Positions 1-8,000 of a stretch of 50,453 nt of DNA are shown here, piece after piece (position 1 is the first letter of the stretch; each line of letters opens with the position of its first letter). The stretch comes from Klebsiella indica (GTDB lineage: Bacteria; Pseudomonadota; Gammaproteobacteria; Enterobacterales; Enterobacteriaceae). The stretch is taken from the NCBI RefSeq assembly GCF_005860775.1, contig NZ_VCHQ01000029.1, positions 1 to 50,453 on the forward strand, in the 5' to 3' direction. The translations under genes and the position numbers were made by a program. The notes below the pieces were generated by a model, which saw nothing but the letters and a program-made list of their open reading frames with translations, was not told where the DNA came from and searched no databases.

Positions 1-384
1 ATGTAGCGGACAACCGGTGACATCACGGATTTTTATCGCCAGCAGTTCGGTACTCCAGCGGGAACGCTGATAACCAAAATCGCCGGGAGAATGCTTAACG
101 AGCTCACGCAGCAATGCACAAATATGCTCGAACGGCCAGCGTCGGGAGCGTCCTGCGGGTAAGGATTTCAGGCCTTCAATACCTGAGTGCGTAAACCAGT
201 TAATCCAGCGACCAACGGATGAACGGGCACAACAGAGTGTTCTGGCAACATCGCTGACCCGTTCACCCCGATGAAGCATCAGCATAGCCGTTAGCCTGCG
301 GGCATGATTTTTATCGCGAGTTTTATGGATAGCTTTCTGCATCAGGCGTCGTTCGCCACGGGGTATTGGGGCTATGATCGGCAT
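1..384 (-). CDS. IS630-family transposase, N-terminal part (gene runs off the left edge)
   Basis: Reading leftwards from the ATG at 384 gives 128 open codons up to base 1 with no stop. The product starts MPIIAPIPRGERRLMQKAI and contains an N-terminal helix-turn-helix region (LHRGERVSDVARTLCCARSS, residues about 43-62), then GLKSLPAGRSRRWPFEHIC and ...SPGDFGYQRSRWSTELL. These are characteristic of IS630-type transposases, which cut and paste through a DDE catalytic domain. That domain lies beyond the window, so activity cannot be judged. The gene reads away from the truncated neighbour at 481-1698. Confidence 0.85.
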   Translation of the reverse strand, partial: MPIIAPIPRGERRLMQKAIHKTRDKNHARRLTAMLMLHRGERVSDVARTLCCARSSVGRWINWFTHSGIEGLKSLPAGRSRRWPFEHICALLRELVKHSPGDFGYQRSRWSTELLAIKIRDVTGCPLH

Positions 385-470
385 CGCTCAGTCCGGTTGG
401 TGATTTGGGATATTCAGCGATTGATCAGATCGCATAAACCGGACTGAGTTCCCCCTGAGTGATCTACTAT
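1..470 (-). mobile_element. Right part of an IS630-family insertion sequence
   Basis: The element enters from the left edge and carries the transposase 5' end on the reverse strand (start at 384). Its outer end is not sharply defined. Composition changes from balanced to very AT-rich at about 475-485, and bases 385-470 are non-coding and probably contain the terminal inverted repeat. IS630 elements insert at TA and generate a TA duplication; I cannot fix the exact end because the other terminus lies outside the window. Confidence 0.75.
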
Positions 471-480
471 TCCGAGCAGT

Positions 481-1698
481 TATTTAGAATTAGCAACTAC
501 TATTTTTATAGATAGCGCCACAACAATAATAAAAATAAATCCTATTGTAAAGGATTATATTTTATCAAAAATGACCGTTCAAGAAAAACACTTAATTGCA
601 AATGCCTATTTGAGTGTAACTTTTATTGAATCAAAAACAGGAATAAAATTAAGTTCGGCGAACAGGAAAATATATGATAATGGTTATAATACTGAAGAAG
701 ATAATGCTAATACCCTTTTAAAATTTGCATTTGATGATTGTAAATCAAGGTTAGGTACTTCAAATACCCCTGAGGGACATGAGCAATATCAACGTAGAAT
801 GAACAAACTTCTATATTTATCAGAGTCATATATATATAGTCTCTGCAACTCATCTCGCTTTAATGAAGCTATATCATCTATTAGTAGTTTGATTGAATAT
901 ATTCGAGAAATAGACAAAGATAATCTTTATAAATACTACTATCACATCGCATACGCTTGGCGTATGAAATCTAATCATGATGAAGCAAAGAAATATTTAG
1001 CTCTAAGCAAAGACCTATGTCCTCCTGAAGATAAAGAAACGCAACGCAGTATATATACTGAAGAGTTGTATATTTTAGAAAGAGAAGATCCAATGAAAGC
1101 AATTGGTCTCGCGCGCACCCGTAAAAATGAATTCAAGAGTGATACCGCTGCATATATCCTCTCAGATGTAATGCTTTCTCTAAACAAAGAAAAAGGAGAG
1201 CGGATAGCAGTCCTAGAAAAACAAGAGAAAAAAGCTCGTCGGTTAGGTTACCACACCGCTGCGAATAACATTTTGTTTACACTAAACAGCGAAAAAAATA
1301 ACTCCGATCAATTGAACAGTCTTAATACAGTAATTAAAACAGATACTAGCCCATATAACATATGTCGTGCAACGATTTACAAGAATGAAGCATTAATTAA
1401 AAATGGAGACATTGATAAAATCACAGAAAATGATTTCCAAAGATTGATAAATATATATAACTATTTATTTAGGCAAAAATTTGACAGTTTATTTAATAAA
1501 TGCCACCATATTTTGTGGACAATTGCTGAATATAAAAAAAATAATGACTTGATTATATTTATTTTTTATAAAGGAACTATCGTTTGGAAGCTAAACGCTG
1601 ATACTGAAAACGAGACAAAATATAACAAATTAATAAGCAAAGTTGAAACTCTGAGCAATGCGATGCTCCTAGGAAATGTTTACGATCATGAAGAGTAG
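481..1698 (+). pseudogene. C-terminal part of a large TPR-containing (STAND/AAA-like) protein, 5' end lost at the IS630 junction
   Basis: The first ATG is at 571 (375 codons to the TAG at 1696-1698). The same frame is open back to 463 and reads YLELATTIFIDSATTIIKIN then PIVKDYILSK just before that ATG. This resembles the winged-helix segment that follows NB-ARC/AAA NTPase domains. No Shine-Dalgarno precedes 571, so the ATG is probably internal and the gene was cut by the IS. Downstream, helical repeats resemble TPRs, for example YYYHIAYAWRMKSNHDEAKK around residues 121-140 counted from 571. No catalytic domain remains. The stretch is far more AT-rich than its neighbours, which suggests horizontal origin. 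The assignment to STAND proteins (many act in phage defence) is inference. A functional short protein from 571 is the alternative. Confidence 0.5.
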
Positions 1699-1715
1699 AT
1701 CTAAATAAACAACAA

Positions 1716-1764
1716 CTAATATTAGGTACAAAAGTAGAAAACTCCGCTATTGTACCTAAATTAG
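1716..1764. repeat. Inverted repeat after the truncated TPR gene
   Basis: The left arm CTAATATTAGGTACAA (1716-1731) and the right arm TTGTACCTAAATTAG (1750-1764) are complementary except for one missing base, around an 18-base loop. It begins 17 bases after the stop codon. There is no clean T-run after the right arm, so it could be a weak terminator or the end of a lost element. Confidence 0.55.
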
Positions 1765-2270
1765 TAGTTCGTTTCATTTTTAATACTATTCAATACCATC
1801 AGACTTTCACTTCATTTATCATTAATAACTCTAACGAAAATCTTCAAATCCCACAAACAATTTCCCACAGCTTTCCCCTTCCCCCAGATCTACCCTATCC
1901 CCAACTCATAGCAGTACCCCTAAAAGTTTCCTGTTCTAAGACGAACTGCGACCTGTAAGAAGCGCCTTTGGCGGTCAGCCCCCCGGTCAACCAGGGAACG
2001 AAGCGTGGTCTGAAACTGACCTCCTGTCTCGATACAGGTGACCACACCCTATATCGCTACCCTGTTGCAAGCGTAGCGACAGACAGAACGCTGTAGAGAA
2101 GTCGGACGGCATTGCCGAAGGCTTTGCGTCCATACTTCCTGCTGAATGTGCAAAACGCGGCGTCACTTTTAAGAGCGTAAGCGAGTGAAAGTGACGCCAG
2201 CGCGCAGATCAGCGTCAACCCAGCTACTGCCTGCAAATTCACTGCAACAAACAGGCTGACACTCAAACAG
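1765..2270. other. Non-coding region with a cluster of hairpins upstream of the integrase
   Basis: I find no convincing gene here. Three hairpins stand out: CCTGT/ACAGG (2023-2027 with 2034-2038), TCGCTAC/GTAGCGA (2054-2060 with 2073-2079), and an 11-base perfect pair GGCGTCACTTT/AAAGTGACGCC (2159-2169 with 2188-2198). Base composition shifts from AT-rich (before about 1900) to about 50% GC, so the left boundary of the integrative element probably lies near 1900-1950. The hairpins could be a structured transcript, a terminator for the reverse strand, or recombination or origin sites. Confidence 0.45.
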
Positions 2271-2491
2271 ATGTCAGAAATTCACTTACCAGGAGGAGAA
2301 ACCAGCACTACCGAACCGATACCGGAGGACAGGTTATTTTACCTGTGGGGATATACCTGCCTGAGCAGGCGGCTGCATTCGTGCATCACCGTACCCCGTC
2401 ATACCTCATCCGCGCATTCTCCGGCGCACCGGTATCGTTCAGCACAGCACGCTGTGCCCAACCGCGCGTCGGAGAATTGAGTGGAGAATAG
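2271..2491 (+). pseudogene. Small frameshifted ORF in front of the integrase
   Basis: An ATG at 2271 starts MSEIHLPGGETSTTEP. A different frame then reads TGGQVILPVGIYLPEQAA from about 2321 and ends ...RCAQPRVGELSGE at the TAG 2489-2491. The second part has the look of real coding sequence, whereas the first frame degenerates into arginine/serine-rich text after about 2325. The simplest reading is a short accessory protein preceding the integrase with a frame change between about 2300 and 2325. I do not know its function. Confidence 0.35.
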
Positions 2492-2514
2492 CTATATCGA
2501 AACTTACAAAACGC

Positions 2515-3369
2515 ATGGAAAAACTCGCCCTGCTGGCTGGCGGCAGTTTTAAAACAGTCCATGATCGCCTCCGCAGCGCCGGGCGTTTAAGCCAGCATCT
2601 GCACAAGCTGAATATCCAGATTCAGGATCTCCAGCATCTGAAATCGTCACATATCGAAAGCTACGTGATGGCGCGACGGGAAGCAGGCATTACGCCACGC
2701 ACGCTACAAAACGAGATGGCTGCCCTGCGCACCATCCTTGCTCAGTCTGGACGTCAAAAATTTGCCCAATCGGAGCGCATCAGCAATAAAGCGCTCGGGC
2801 TGGGTAACGCCAGCCGGGCAGGAACGCATCTGCCATTAACCTCAGAACGCTGGTTGTCGGCGCTGTCTGCTTTTCATGAAAAAGATGAAGGGCTGGCTCT
2901 GACGCTGGAGCTTGCCAGAGCAATGGGTTTGCGTTCACAGGAAGCGGTGCAGTGTTGTCAGTCTCTGAAGACCTGGGCCGCTGCGTTAGAGCGTGGAGAA
3001 AACCGATTGCAGGTGGTTTTTGGCACCAAAGGATCACGTTCCCGTCAGACGGTGGTGCTCGAACCTGAAAGGCTACGCAACATCCTGAACCGGGCTATGC
3101 CCCTGGTGGCACAACGCGGGGGACGTTTGCTCAATAAACCCGATCTGCGCGCCGCAATGAATTACTGGCGTGGCAGCGCAGTTCGCGCAGGGCTGACTGG
3201 CCCCTATGCACCACACAGTCTGCGCTATTCATGGGCGCAGGAGGCGATGGCGCACTACCAGCGACAGGGACTGAGTATAAAGGAAGCCAGGGCGATGGTT
3301 GCGATGGATCTTGGTCATGGCGATGGTCGAGGGCGCTACATCCAGCAGGTGTATGGGAGGCAATCATGA
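2515..3369 (+). CDS. Tyrosine recombinase (integrase of an integrative element)
   Basis: A 284-residue protein with an N-terminal SAM-like core-binding region (about 1-85) and a C-terminal catalytic domain. The tyrosine-recombinase residues are visible: Arg140 in MGLRSQEA, Lys172 in FGTKGSR, His234-x-x-Arg237 in PHSLRYSW, His268 in DLGHGDG and Tyr275 or Tyr280 in RYIQQVYG. Proteins of this type (Phage_int_SAM_2/Integrase_1) integrate and excise genomic islands. Start choice is uncertain. The sequence before 2515 reads SYIETYKT in another frame, preceded by a GTG at 2481 and GGAG, so a 2-base loss may have removed the native N-terminus. The stop overlaps the primase start (ATGA at 3366-3369), showing translational coupling with the replication module. 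Confidence 0.8.
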   Translation: MEKLALLAGGSFKTVHDRLRSAGRLSQHLHKLNIQIQDLQHLKSSHIESYVMARREAGITPRTLQNEMAALRTILAQSGRQKFAQSERISNKALGLGNASRAGTHLPLTSERWLSALSAFHEKDEGLALTLELARAMGLRSQEAVQCCQSLKTWAAALERGENRLQVVFGTKGSRSRQTVVLEPERLRNILNRAMPLVAQRGGRLLNKPDLRAAMNYWRGSAVRAGLTGPYAPHSLRYSWAQEAMAHYQRQGLSIKEARAMVAMDLGHGDGRGRYIQQVYGRQS

Positions 3370-4349
3370 GCTATTACGTTTCTGCCGTCTCCGATCGGGC
3401 ACGCAATAACTGGCCGAAAATATTTGAACAACTTGGCATTTTCATTCCACCAAATCATCGGCATGGCCCGTGTCCCTGTTGTGGGGGTAAGGATCGCTTC
3501 AGGATGGATGATCTGAAGGGGCGCGGCACATGGTTCTGCAATCAGTGCGGCGCAGGTGACGGACTGGATCTGGTTTCCCGCTTCTTCGGTTGCGCACTGG
3601 TTGCGGCCGCCGGAATGGTGCAGGACATGGATCCTGTACCGCTGGTTCCGCCAGCCAGGGAAAAATCACAGGCTTTGAATATGGAATCGCGTATTAAGAC
3701 ACTGCTTCGTCATTGCGAATACGGAGAAGCGCCGTATCTGACAACGCGAGGCTGGCGACGAGCCCAGTGGCTTCTGACTGAACGTAGTAGCCGGACAATC
3801 TGCGGTGTGCATTTCGGGGCGGGTACGCTGGTATTGCCAATTCGAAATACAGGCGCGCAGCTGACAGGTGCGCAGTTCATTCATCCTGGAGGGAAAAAGT
3901 ACCTGCTGCCCGGTAGCCATCTGAAGGATTGGTTTTGCCCAGTACATCAGGCGAGCCGCAACGGTGGGCCGGAACCCTGGGCACCGGACAACAAACCACC
4001 GGAAGGCATCATCATTACCGAAGGATATGCAACCGCACTTGCGGTCTCATGCCTTCATCATTTTCCGGCCGTTGCTGCCCTGTCGGCGCACAACCTGAAA
4101 AATGTGGCCATCGCTTTCCGGGAGCAGTGGCCTGAATGCCACCTTATCCTGGCTGGCGATAATGATTGCAGTCAGGAGAAAAATACCGGGCTGCTGAATG
4201 CAACCGCCGCTGCCGAGGTAGTGAAGGGCTGTGTGGTTCTCCCTGCAGACACCACATTGAGCGACTAGGATGAATTTTACCGTCACTACGGTGAATCCAT
4301 TTCCCGGATTGTGTTCAACCAGCAGCTTCCTGCAAACCTCAGGTCGTAA
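3366..4349 (+). pseudogene. Zinc-ribbon/TOPRIM primase of the integrative element, interrupted by an in-frame TAG
   Basis: The start at 3366 has GGGAGG six bases upstream and overlaps the integrase stop. The frame runs 300 codons to TAG at 4266-4268, then continues in phase (DEFYRHYGESISRIVFNQQL) to TAA at 4347-4349, so the natural product would be about 327 residues. An N-terminal zinc ribbon (Cys36, Cys38, Cys39, Cys58, Cys61 in CPCCGGKD...WFCNQCGAGDG) and a TOPRIM domain (Glu219 in IIITEGYA, Asp265/Asp267 in LAGDND) mark a DNA primase. TLSD-stop-DEFY suggests a Trp codon (TGG) changed to TAG. The truncated product keeps both domains and might retain some activity. Confidence 0.75.
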
Positions 4350-4352
4350 GTC

Positions 4353-5404
4353 ATGACAGCATCAGACCGTACTCTTACCACCCCTCTTCCGCTGCGCCGG
4401 GGCTCGGAAGGGTTTAACACCAGTCAGGATTATCTGGTTAAAGGACTTATTCCCGCCGGGGCGCTGTGCAGTATTTACGGCCCCGGCGGCTCTTTTAAAT
4501 CCTTCCTGGCAGTATCGCTGGCGTGCCATATTGCCAGCGGTACGTCATGGGGCGGAAGGCGAGTCAATCAAGGAGCTGTGCTGTTTATCGCCGGAGAAGG
4601 AGGAACCGGTGTATCGCGGCGGATCCGCGCCTGGGAACTCAGCGTTAATGACAAGATGGCGCTCGATAACCTGTTTCGCGTCGACTGCCCGATCTTTCCA
4701 GCCGCTCCGGGAAGCATCGAACAGGTGATCCTGGCAACGCAGGACATTCAGAACATGACCTGAATGCCGGTACGACTGATCATCCTCGATACGCTGGCCC
4801 GCTGTTTTGGTAACTCAGATGAAAACACCGCGCGGGATATGGGCGAATTTATCCAGGGTTGCGACGCCATTCGGTATCATACGCGCGCAGCGATGATGAT
4901 CGTTCATCGCTCGGGTAAGGATCAGGAACGGGGCGCACGCGGTTCAAGTGCTTTTCAGGCCGCGCTGGATGCCGAGTTTAACGTCAGGCGCGAGGGGCGG
5001 CGCAACGCTATCACTCAAGTTGTACAAAGATGAAAGATGCGGAGATGCCGGAGGTCACCGCCTACGACCTTGAGGAAGTCGTTATCTATACCGATAGCGA
5101 TGGTAAACCAGTGACCTCGCTGGTACTGAACGACGAGCCCCGGCAACCAGACGATGACTTACTGAGTAGTGGCATTCCATCCGGCGTTCCTCATATCACC
5201 CGCAACCATACGGCGTTATGGCGCTGTATTAACCAACACATCAGCCAGAATAAGCCCTGTACCCGCGCGCTCTTGCGCGACGATCTACGCGCAAAGGGGA
5301 TTAACGTCGAGAAGAAATTTTCGTGCTGGCTGGAGAAGTTGCTACGCGAGCAACTGATTGTGCTCGATGGAGAACAGATCCGGCTCCCGGATACGGGGGA
5401 ATAA
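4353..5404 (+). pseudogene. AAA-family (RepA-type) replicative helicase, broken by a TGA and a frameshift
   Basis: The start at 4353 lies 3 bases after the primase stop. Fragment one (4353-4763) has the Walker A motif GPGGSFKS (residues 43-50). A TGA at 4761-4763 interrupts it. The same frame continues with the Walker B strand VRLIILDTLARCFG to a TGA at 5031-5033. The correct frame then shifts, and from 5030 reads MKDAEMPEVTAYDLEEVV to TAA at 5402-5404. The shift lies at about 5005-5025, where the upstream frame becomes ITQVVQR. Intact relatives are about 350 residues, form hexameric helicases and work with the adjacent primase to copy the excised element. With two lesions this copy is very unlikely to work. 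The C-terminal part looks like a winged helix (TRALLRDDLRAKGINVEKKF). Confidence 0.78.
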
Positions 5405-5623
5405 TGATGGAACTAGGAATATATGGGGGGATACACTGGCAGTGTACTCGACTCCCCCACATTATTCGCCTTTAACAGCGAAAGATGGGGGATGCCCTTT
5501 CAACCCGCGCCATTGCTGTGCTCATGGAATTCACCTCAGAGAATATGGGGGAGCCAGCCAGGAAAAAGCAGGTGGGGGAATCAACCACAACATCTGTCCC
5601 TGATGCTGTGGTCGCTGTAAAAA
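5405..5623. repeat. G-run cluster and short palindrome after the helicase gene
   Basis: Within 155 bases there are four runs of five or more G (5425-5430, 5487-5491, 5547-5551, 5574-5578) and one C5 run (5454-5458). Three are embedded in a similar ATGGGGGA context, spaced about 60 bases apart. A dyad TACACTGGCAGTGTA lies at 5432-5446. Short overlapping ORFs here have no recognisable content. The position beside primase and helicase genes fits iteron-like origin sequence, but a degenerate third gene is equally possible. Confidence 0.35.
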
Positions 5624-5827
5624 TTATTGAGGTAATTTCTCATCCCTAAGCTGTCTGATCTCATCCTCTTCAAAAGCATCCCTTAACAGTTGTAGTTGGT
5701 CGGCAAGGATGAGAAGCAACGCATAATTCGGGCCGATATCGTCAGGATGCTCGAGCATCACATGCACCAGGACTCGCGAGCGATCGACCAGTTCTCTGGC
5801 TGAGGGTTGTTCTACGGTAATTTTCAT
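5624..5827 (-). CDS. Hypothetical 67-residue protein of the integrative element
   Basis: The start MKITVEQPSARELVDRSR is set by a perfect GGAGGT five bases upstream on the reverse strand (the CAT is at 5825-5827); a longer frame without a better site extends to 5854. The protein is acidic at its C-terminus (FEEDEIRQLRDE), with two predicted helices (ARELVDRSRVLVHVMLEH and YALLLILADQLQLLRDA). It has no membrane segment and no motif I recognise. It is convergent with the broken helicase gene. It is probably an accessory or regulatory protein of the element, but I assign no function. Confidence 0.6.
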   Translation of the reverse strand: MKITVEQPSARELVDRSRVLVHVMLEHPDDIGPNYALLLILADQLQLLRDAFEEDEIRQLRDEKLPQ

Positions 5828-5862
5828 AGATACCTCCGGCGGAGGCTGGTGCAACGGGAGAT

Positions 5863-6072
5863 TCAGGAAAAGGACACATACGCAGCGCTCCGCTTCGTGA
5901 TAAGCAGGTTAACGCCACCACCGGAGACGCCAGGCTCACTGGTGGTGACCCAGACAGGGTTGGCGTACCGGTTATCACGACCCGGCGCTTCTTTCGAAGC
6001 CCCTGCCTGAGCCACCATTGAAGGGGCGAGCGCAGGCCGCGCCAGTAGCACTGCAAACATCGCTACCGACAC
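5863..6072 (-). CDS. Possible Ash/Icd-like phage-satellite ORF
   Basis: A 69-codon frame starts from GTG 6072, with an ATG at 6060. It contains PSMVAQAGASKEAPGRDN and RYANPVWVTTSEPGVSGGG. The pattern SMVAQAG-x(n)-N-VW-x-TTSE resembles the Ash (host division inhibitor Icd-like) family of P4-type satellites, whose members sit near primase genes. There is no strong Shine-Dalgarno and it overlaps other open frames, so it may be a remnant or a chance ORF. Confidence 0.35.
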   Translation of the reverse strand: MSVAMFAVLLARPALAPSMVAQAGASKEAPGRDNRYANPVWVTTSEPGVSGGGVNLLITKRSAAYVSFS

Positions 6073-6597
6073 TCGTGATAATTCGGAACGCCAATTCCGG
6101 CTGCGGTTTTACCGCAACGTGGGGACTATAGCGCAAGTCAGTACGCAAAAACTATGCTTATCGCCTCATAACAAGGGGCTATGCGCGCTGCATAAAATCG
6201 TCCGCTCAGTTATTCAGGAGGCTCGATTCATTGACAAAAGCTATTACCATTACGGGAACATCTGCAATAAAAGCTGAACACCCCTAAGTCTCATAGAGTG
6301 ATGGTTTTAACCGTGGTTCCACCAGCCATTGTGAACAAAATGGTTTTTGTGTCCTTGAATGTGCCCATAGCCATATTTTCAAGGCAATGTATCGCTGCCT
6401 TAACTTTCGGTTAAAGCAGGTTTTTAGCAGGGCTGCCCAGCCAAATCATACGATGCCGGAAACCGCCTGGCACAATAAATTGTAAAATTCACATAATTTC
6501 CCTTTTCAAGGGGGGATTTCCGCATTAAAACCTGGTAATTCTGAGCGATAATATTATTCACAGTTTTTATCATTGACCATTAATCACGGAGCGACGA
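6073..6597. other. Junction region between the integrative remnant and yieE
   Basis: No gene is supported over these 525 bases. Two small hairpins overlap (AAGGCA 6381-6386 with TGCCTT 6396-6401; TTAAC 6400-6404 with GTTAA 6410-6414). The last 100 bases are AT-rich and should hold the yieE promoter. The right boundary of the accessory DNA lies somewhere in this stretch; I see no tRNA or clear attachment-site duplication. Confidence 0.4.
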
Positions 6598-7335
6598 ATG
6601 GCAACGCATTTTGCAAGAGGGATACTCAACACTCGAGAACCGCTATCAACACGACTTTCCGCGGCTTGTCATCAATACGCAAGATGCCTGCCTGAGTACC
6701 GTCAAAGCCGCTATTACGCATCACGGTCACTACTCGCCGAGCTACTCTTTATGCTGTATGGCATCAGCGAACTGCCCGAAATAATTGATGACGAGAATGA
6801 TAAACCGGCTTTTCGCGATGAATATCTCCCGCGCTTCTCTATCTCTTATGCCGGGAATATCGTCGGTGTAGCGTTAGCCACCGAGGGCGATTGCGGCCTG
6901 GACATGGAATTACAGCACACTTCCCATGGGTTACATTCACCGCACGACGCGGGCTGCAACGTTTTTAACAGTAACGAGCATTTGTGGATTAACAATCAGC
7001 ATGATCCTGACGAAGCGCGCGCCCAGCTCATCGCATTGCGAAAAAGCGTCCTGAAACTCACCGGTGAATCACCGCTTCATCTGCAGCTTCTTCCAGGGTC
7101 AGGCCGGCTGCGAACGTCCGGGATACAGTCAATCGAAGCCGTCTGCGATGCTGAAACGGTACTGGTATGGTCTATCGCCGCAACGCCGGATATCGGCCAA
7201 CTGAAAGTATGGGAATATAGCGGAAAAGAGGGCTGGAGCAGCCTGCCCGATGCGCAAGCGCGCGCAAAGGCTCCGTCCGCCCGACTGATGCGCTTTACCA
7301 GTTTACCGATAGAAAAAGCCTTCTCCCTCAACTGA
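6598..7335 (+). CDS. yieE: YieE, 4'-phosphopantetheinyl-transferase-like protein
   Basis: A 245-residue protein of the Sfp/AcpT superfamily, whose active members transfer 4'-phosphopantetheine from CoA to carrier-protein serines. The start has GGAG eight bases upstream. Visible family motifs are FSISYAGNIVGVAL (residues 80-93) and GLDMEL (residues 100-105, the metal-binding G-x-D-x-E site). The second acidic motif is degenerate. Where active enzymes have W/F-x-x-K-E-A, this protein reads ALRKSVLKL, with Ser in place of the catalytic Glu. That makes transferase activity doubtful, and no synthase substrate lies nearby. It is followed after 37 bases by chrR in the same orientation, probably as an operon. 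Confidence 0.9.
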   Translation: MATHFARGILNTREPLSTRLSAACHQYARCLPEYRQSRYYASRSLLAELLFMLYGISELPEIIDDENDKPAFRDEYLPRFSISYAGNIVGVALATEGDCGLDMELQHTSHGLHSPHDAGCNVFNSNEHLWINNQHDPDEARAQLIALRKSVLKLTGESPLHLQLLPGSGRLRTSGIQSIEAVCDAETVLVWSIAATPDIGQLKVWEYSGKEGWSSLPDAQARAKAPSARLMRFTSLPIEKAFSLN

Positions 7336-7372
7336 CCGGTCTTGCCGGCAATCATGATGCAAAGGAGCAATC

Positions 7373-7939
7373 ATGTCTGATACGTTGAAAGTTGTTACGT
7401 TACTCGGAAGTCTACGCAAAGGCTCTTTTAATGCTATGGTCGCGCGTACCCTACCCGCCATTGCGCCTGTTGGTATGGAAGTTTCCGCATTACCGTCCAT
7501 TGGCGATATTCCGCTCTACGATGCTGATACCCAACAGGAAGAGGGATTTCCGCAAAGTGTTCTGGATATCGCGCAGCAAATTCGCGAGGCTGATGGCGTA
7601 ATTATCGTCACTCCGGAGTACAACTATTCGGTTCCTGGCGGACTAAAAAACGCCATCGACTGGCTTTCTCGTTTACCTGAGCAGCCGCTATCCGGTAAGC
7701 CGGTATTGATTCAAACCAGCTCAATGGGAGTAATTGGCGGCGCGCGCTGCCAGTATCATCTGCGCCAGATTCTGGTCTTCCTTGATGCGATGGTGATGAA
7801 TAAACCAGAGTTTATGGGCGGCGTGATTCAGAACAAGGTAGATCAGCAGGAAGGGAAAGTTGTCGATCAGGGTACACTCGACCATCTTTCTGGCCAGTTG
7901 ACGGCGTTCGGTGATTATATTAAGCGGGTGAAAGCGTAA
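7373..7939 (+). CDS. chrR: ChrR (YieF), NAD(P)H-dependent FMN quinone/chromate reductase
   Basis: 188 residues, the usual length of this flavodoxin-fold family. The N-terminal phosphate loop GSLRKGSFNAMVAR (about 12-25) binds FMN, and PEYNYSVPGGLKNAIDW (about 82-98) is the family signature contributing to the flavin pocket and tetramer interface. The soluble enzyme reduces quinones in a two-electron step, limiting redox cycling, and can also reduce chromate. The start is preceded by AAGGAG. It ends at a hairpin terminator shared with convergent adeP. Confidence 0.95.
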   Translation: MSDTLKVVTLLGSLRKGSFNAMVARTLPAIAPVGMEVSALPSIGDIPLYDADTQQEEGFPQSVLDIAQQIREADGVIIVTPEYNYSVPGGLKNAIDWLSRLPEQPLSGKPVLIQTSSMGVIGGARCQYHLRQILVFLDAMVMNKPEFMGGVIQNKVDQQEGKVVDQGTLDHLSGQLTAFGDYIKRVKA

Positions 7940-8000
7940 AGAGGAGTGCGGGCCGATGCCCGCATCCCGGCCTCTCTCCGTGGGAGAGAGGGTAAATACG

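Noticed and set aside
2057..2266. Reverse-strand ORF of 69 codons with hydrophobic N-terminus
   Set aside because: It needs a TTG start with no Shine-Dalgarno, spans two hairpins and has no recognisable family; probably chance.
3231..3365. Upstream extension of the primase frame to an ATG at 3231
   Set aside because: It overlaps 130 bases of the integrase catalytic domain, and the ATG at 3366 has a perfect Shine-Dalgarno and stop-start coupling.
1..6597. CRISPR array or tRNA attachment site in the accessory region
   Set aside because: No regularly spaced direct repeats and no tRNA-like cloverleaf or 3' end duplication was found.
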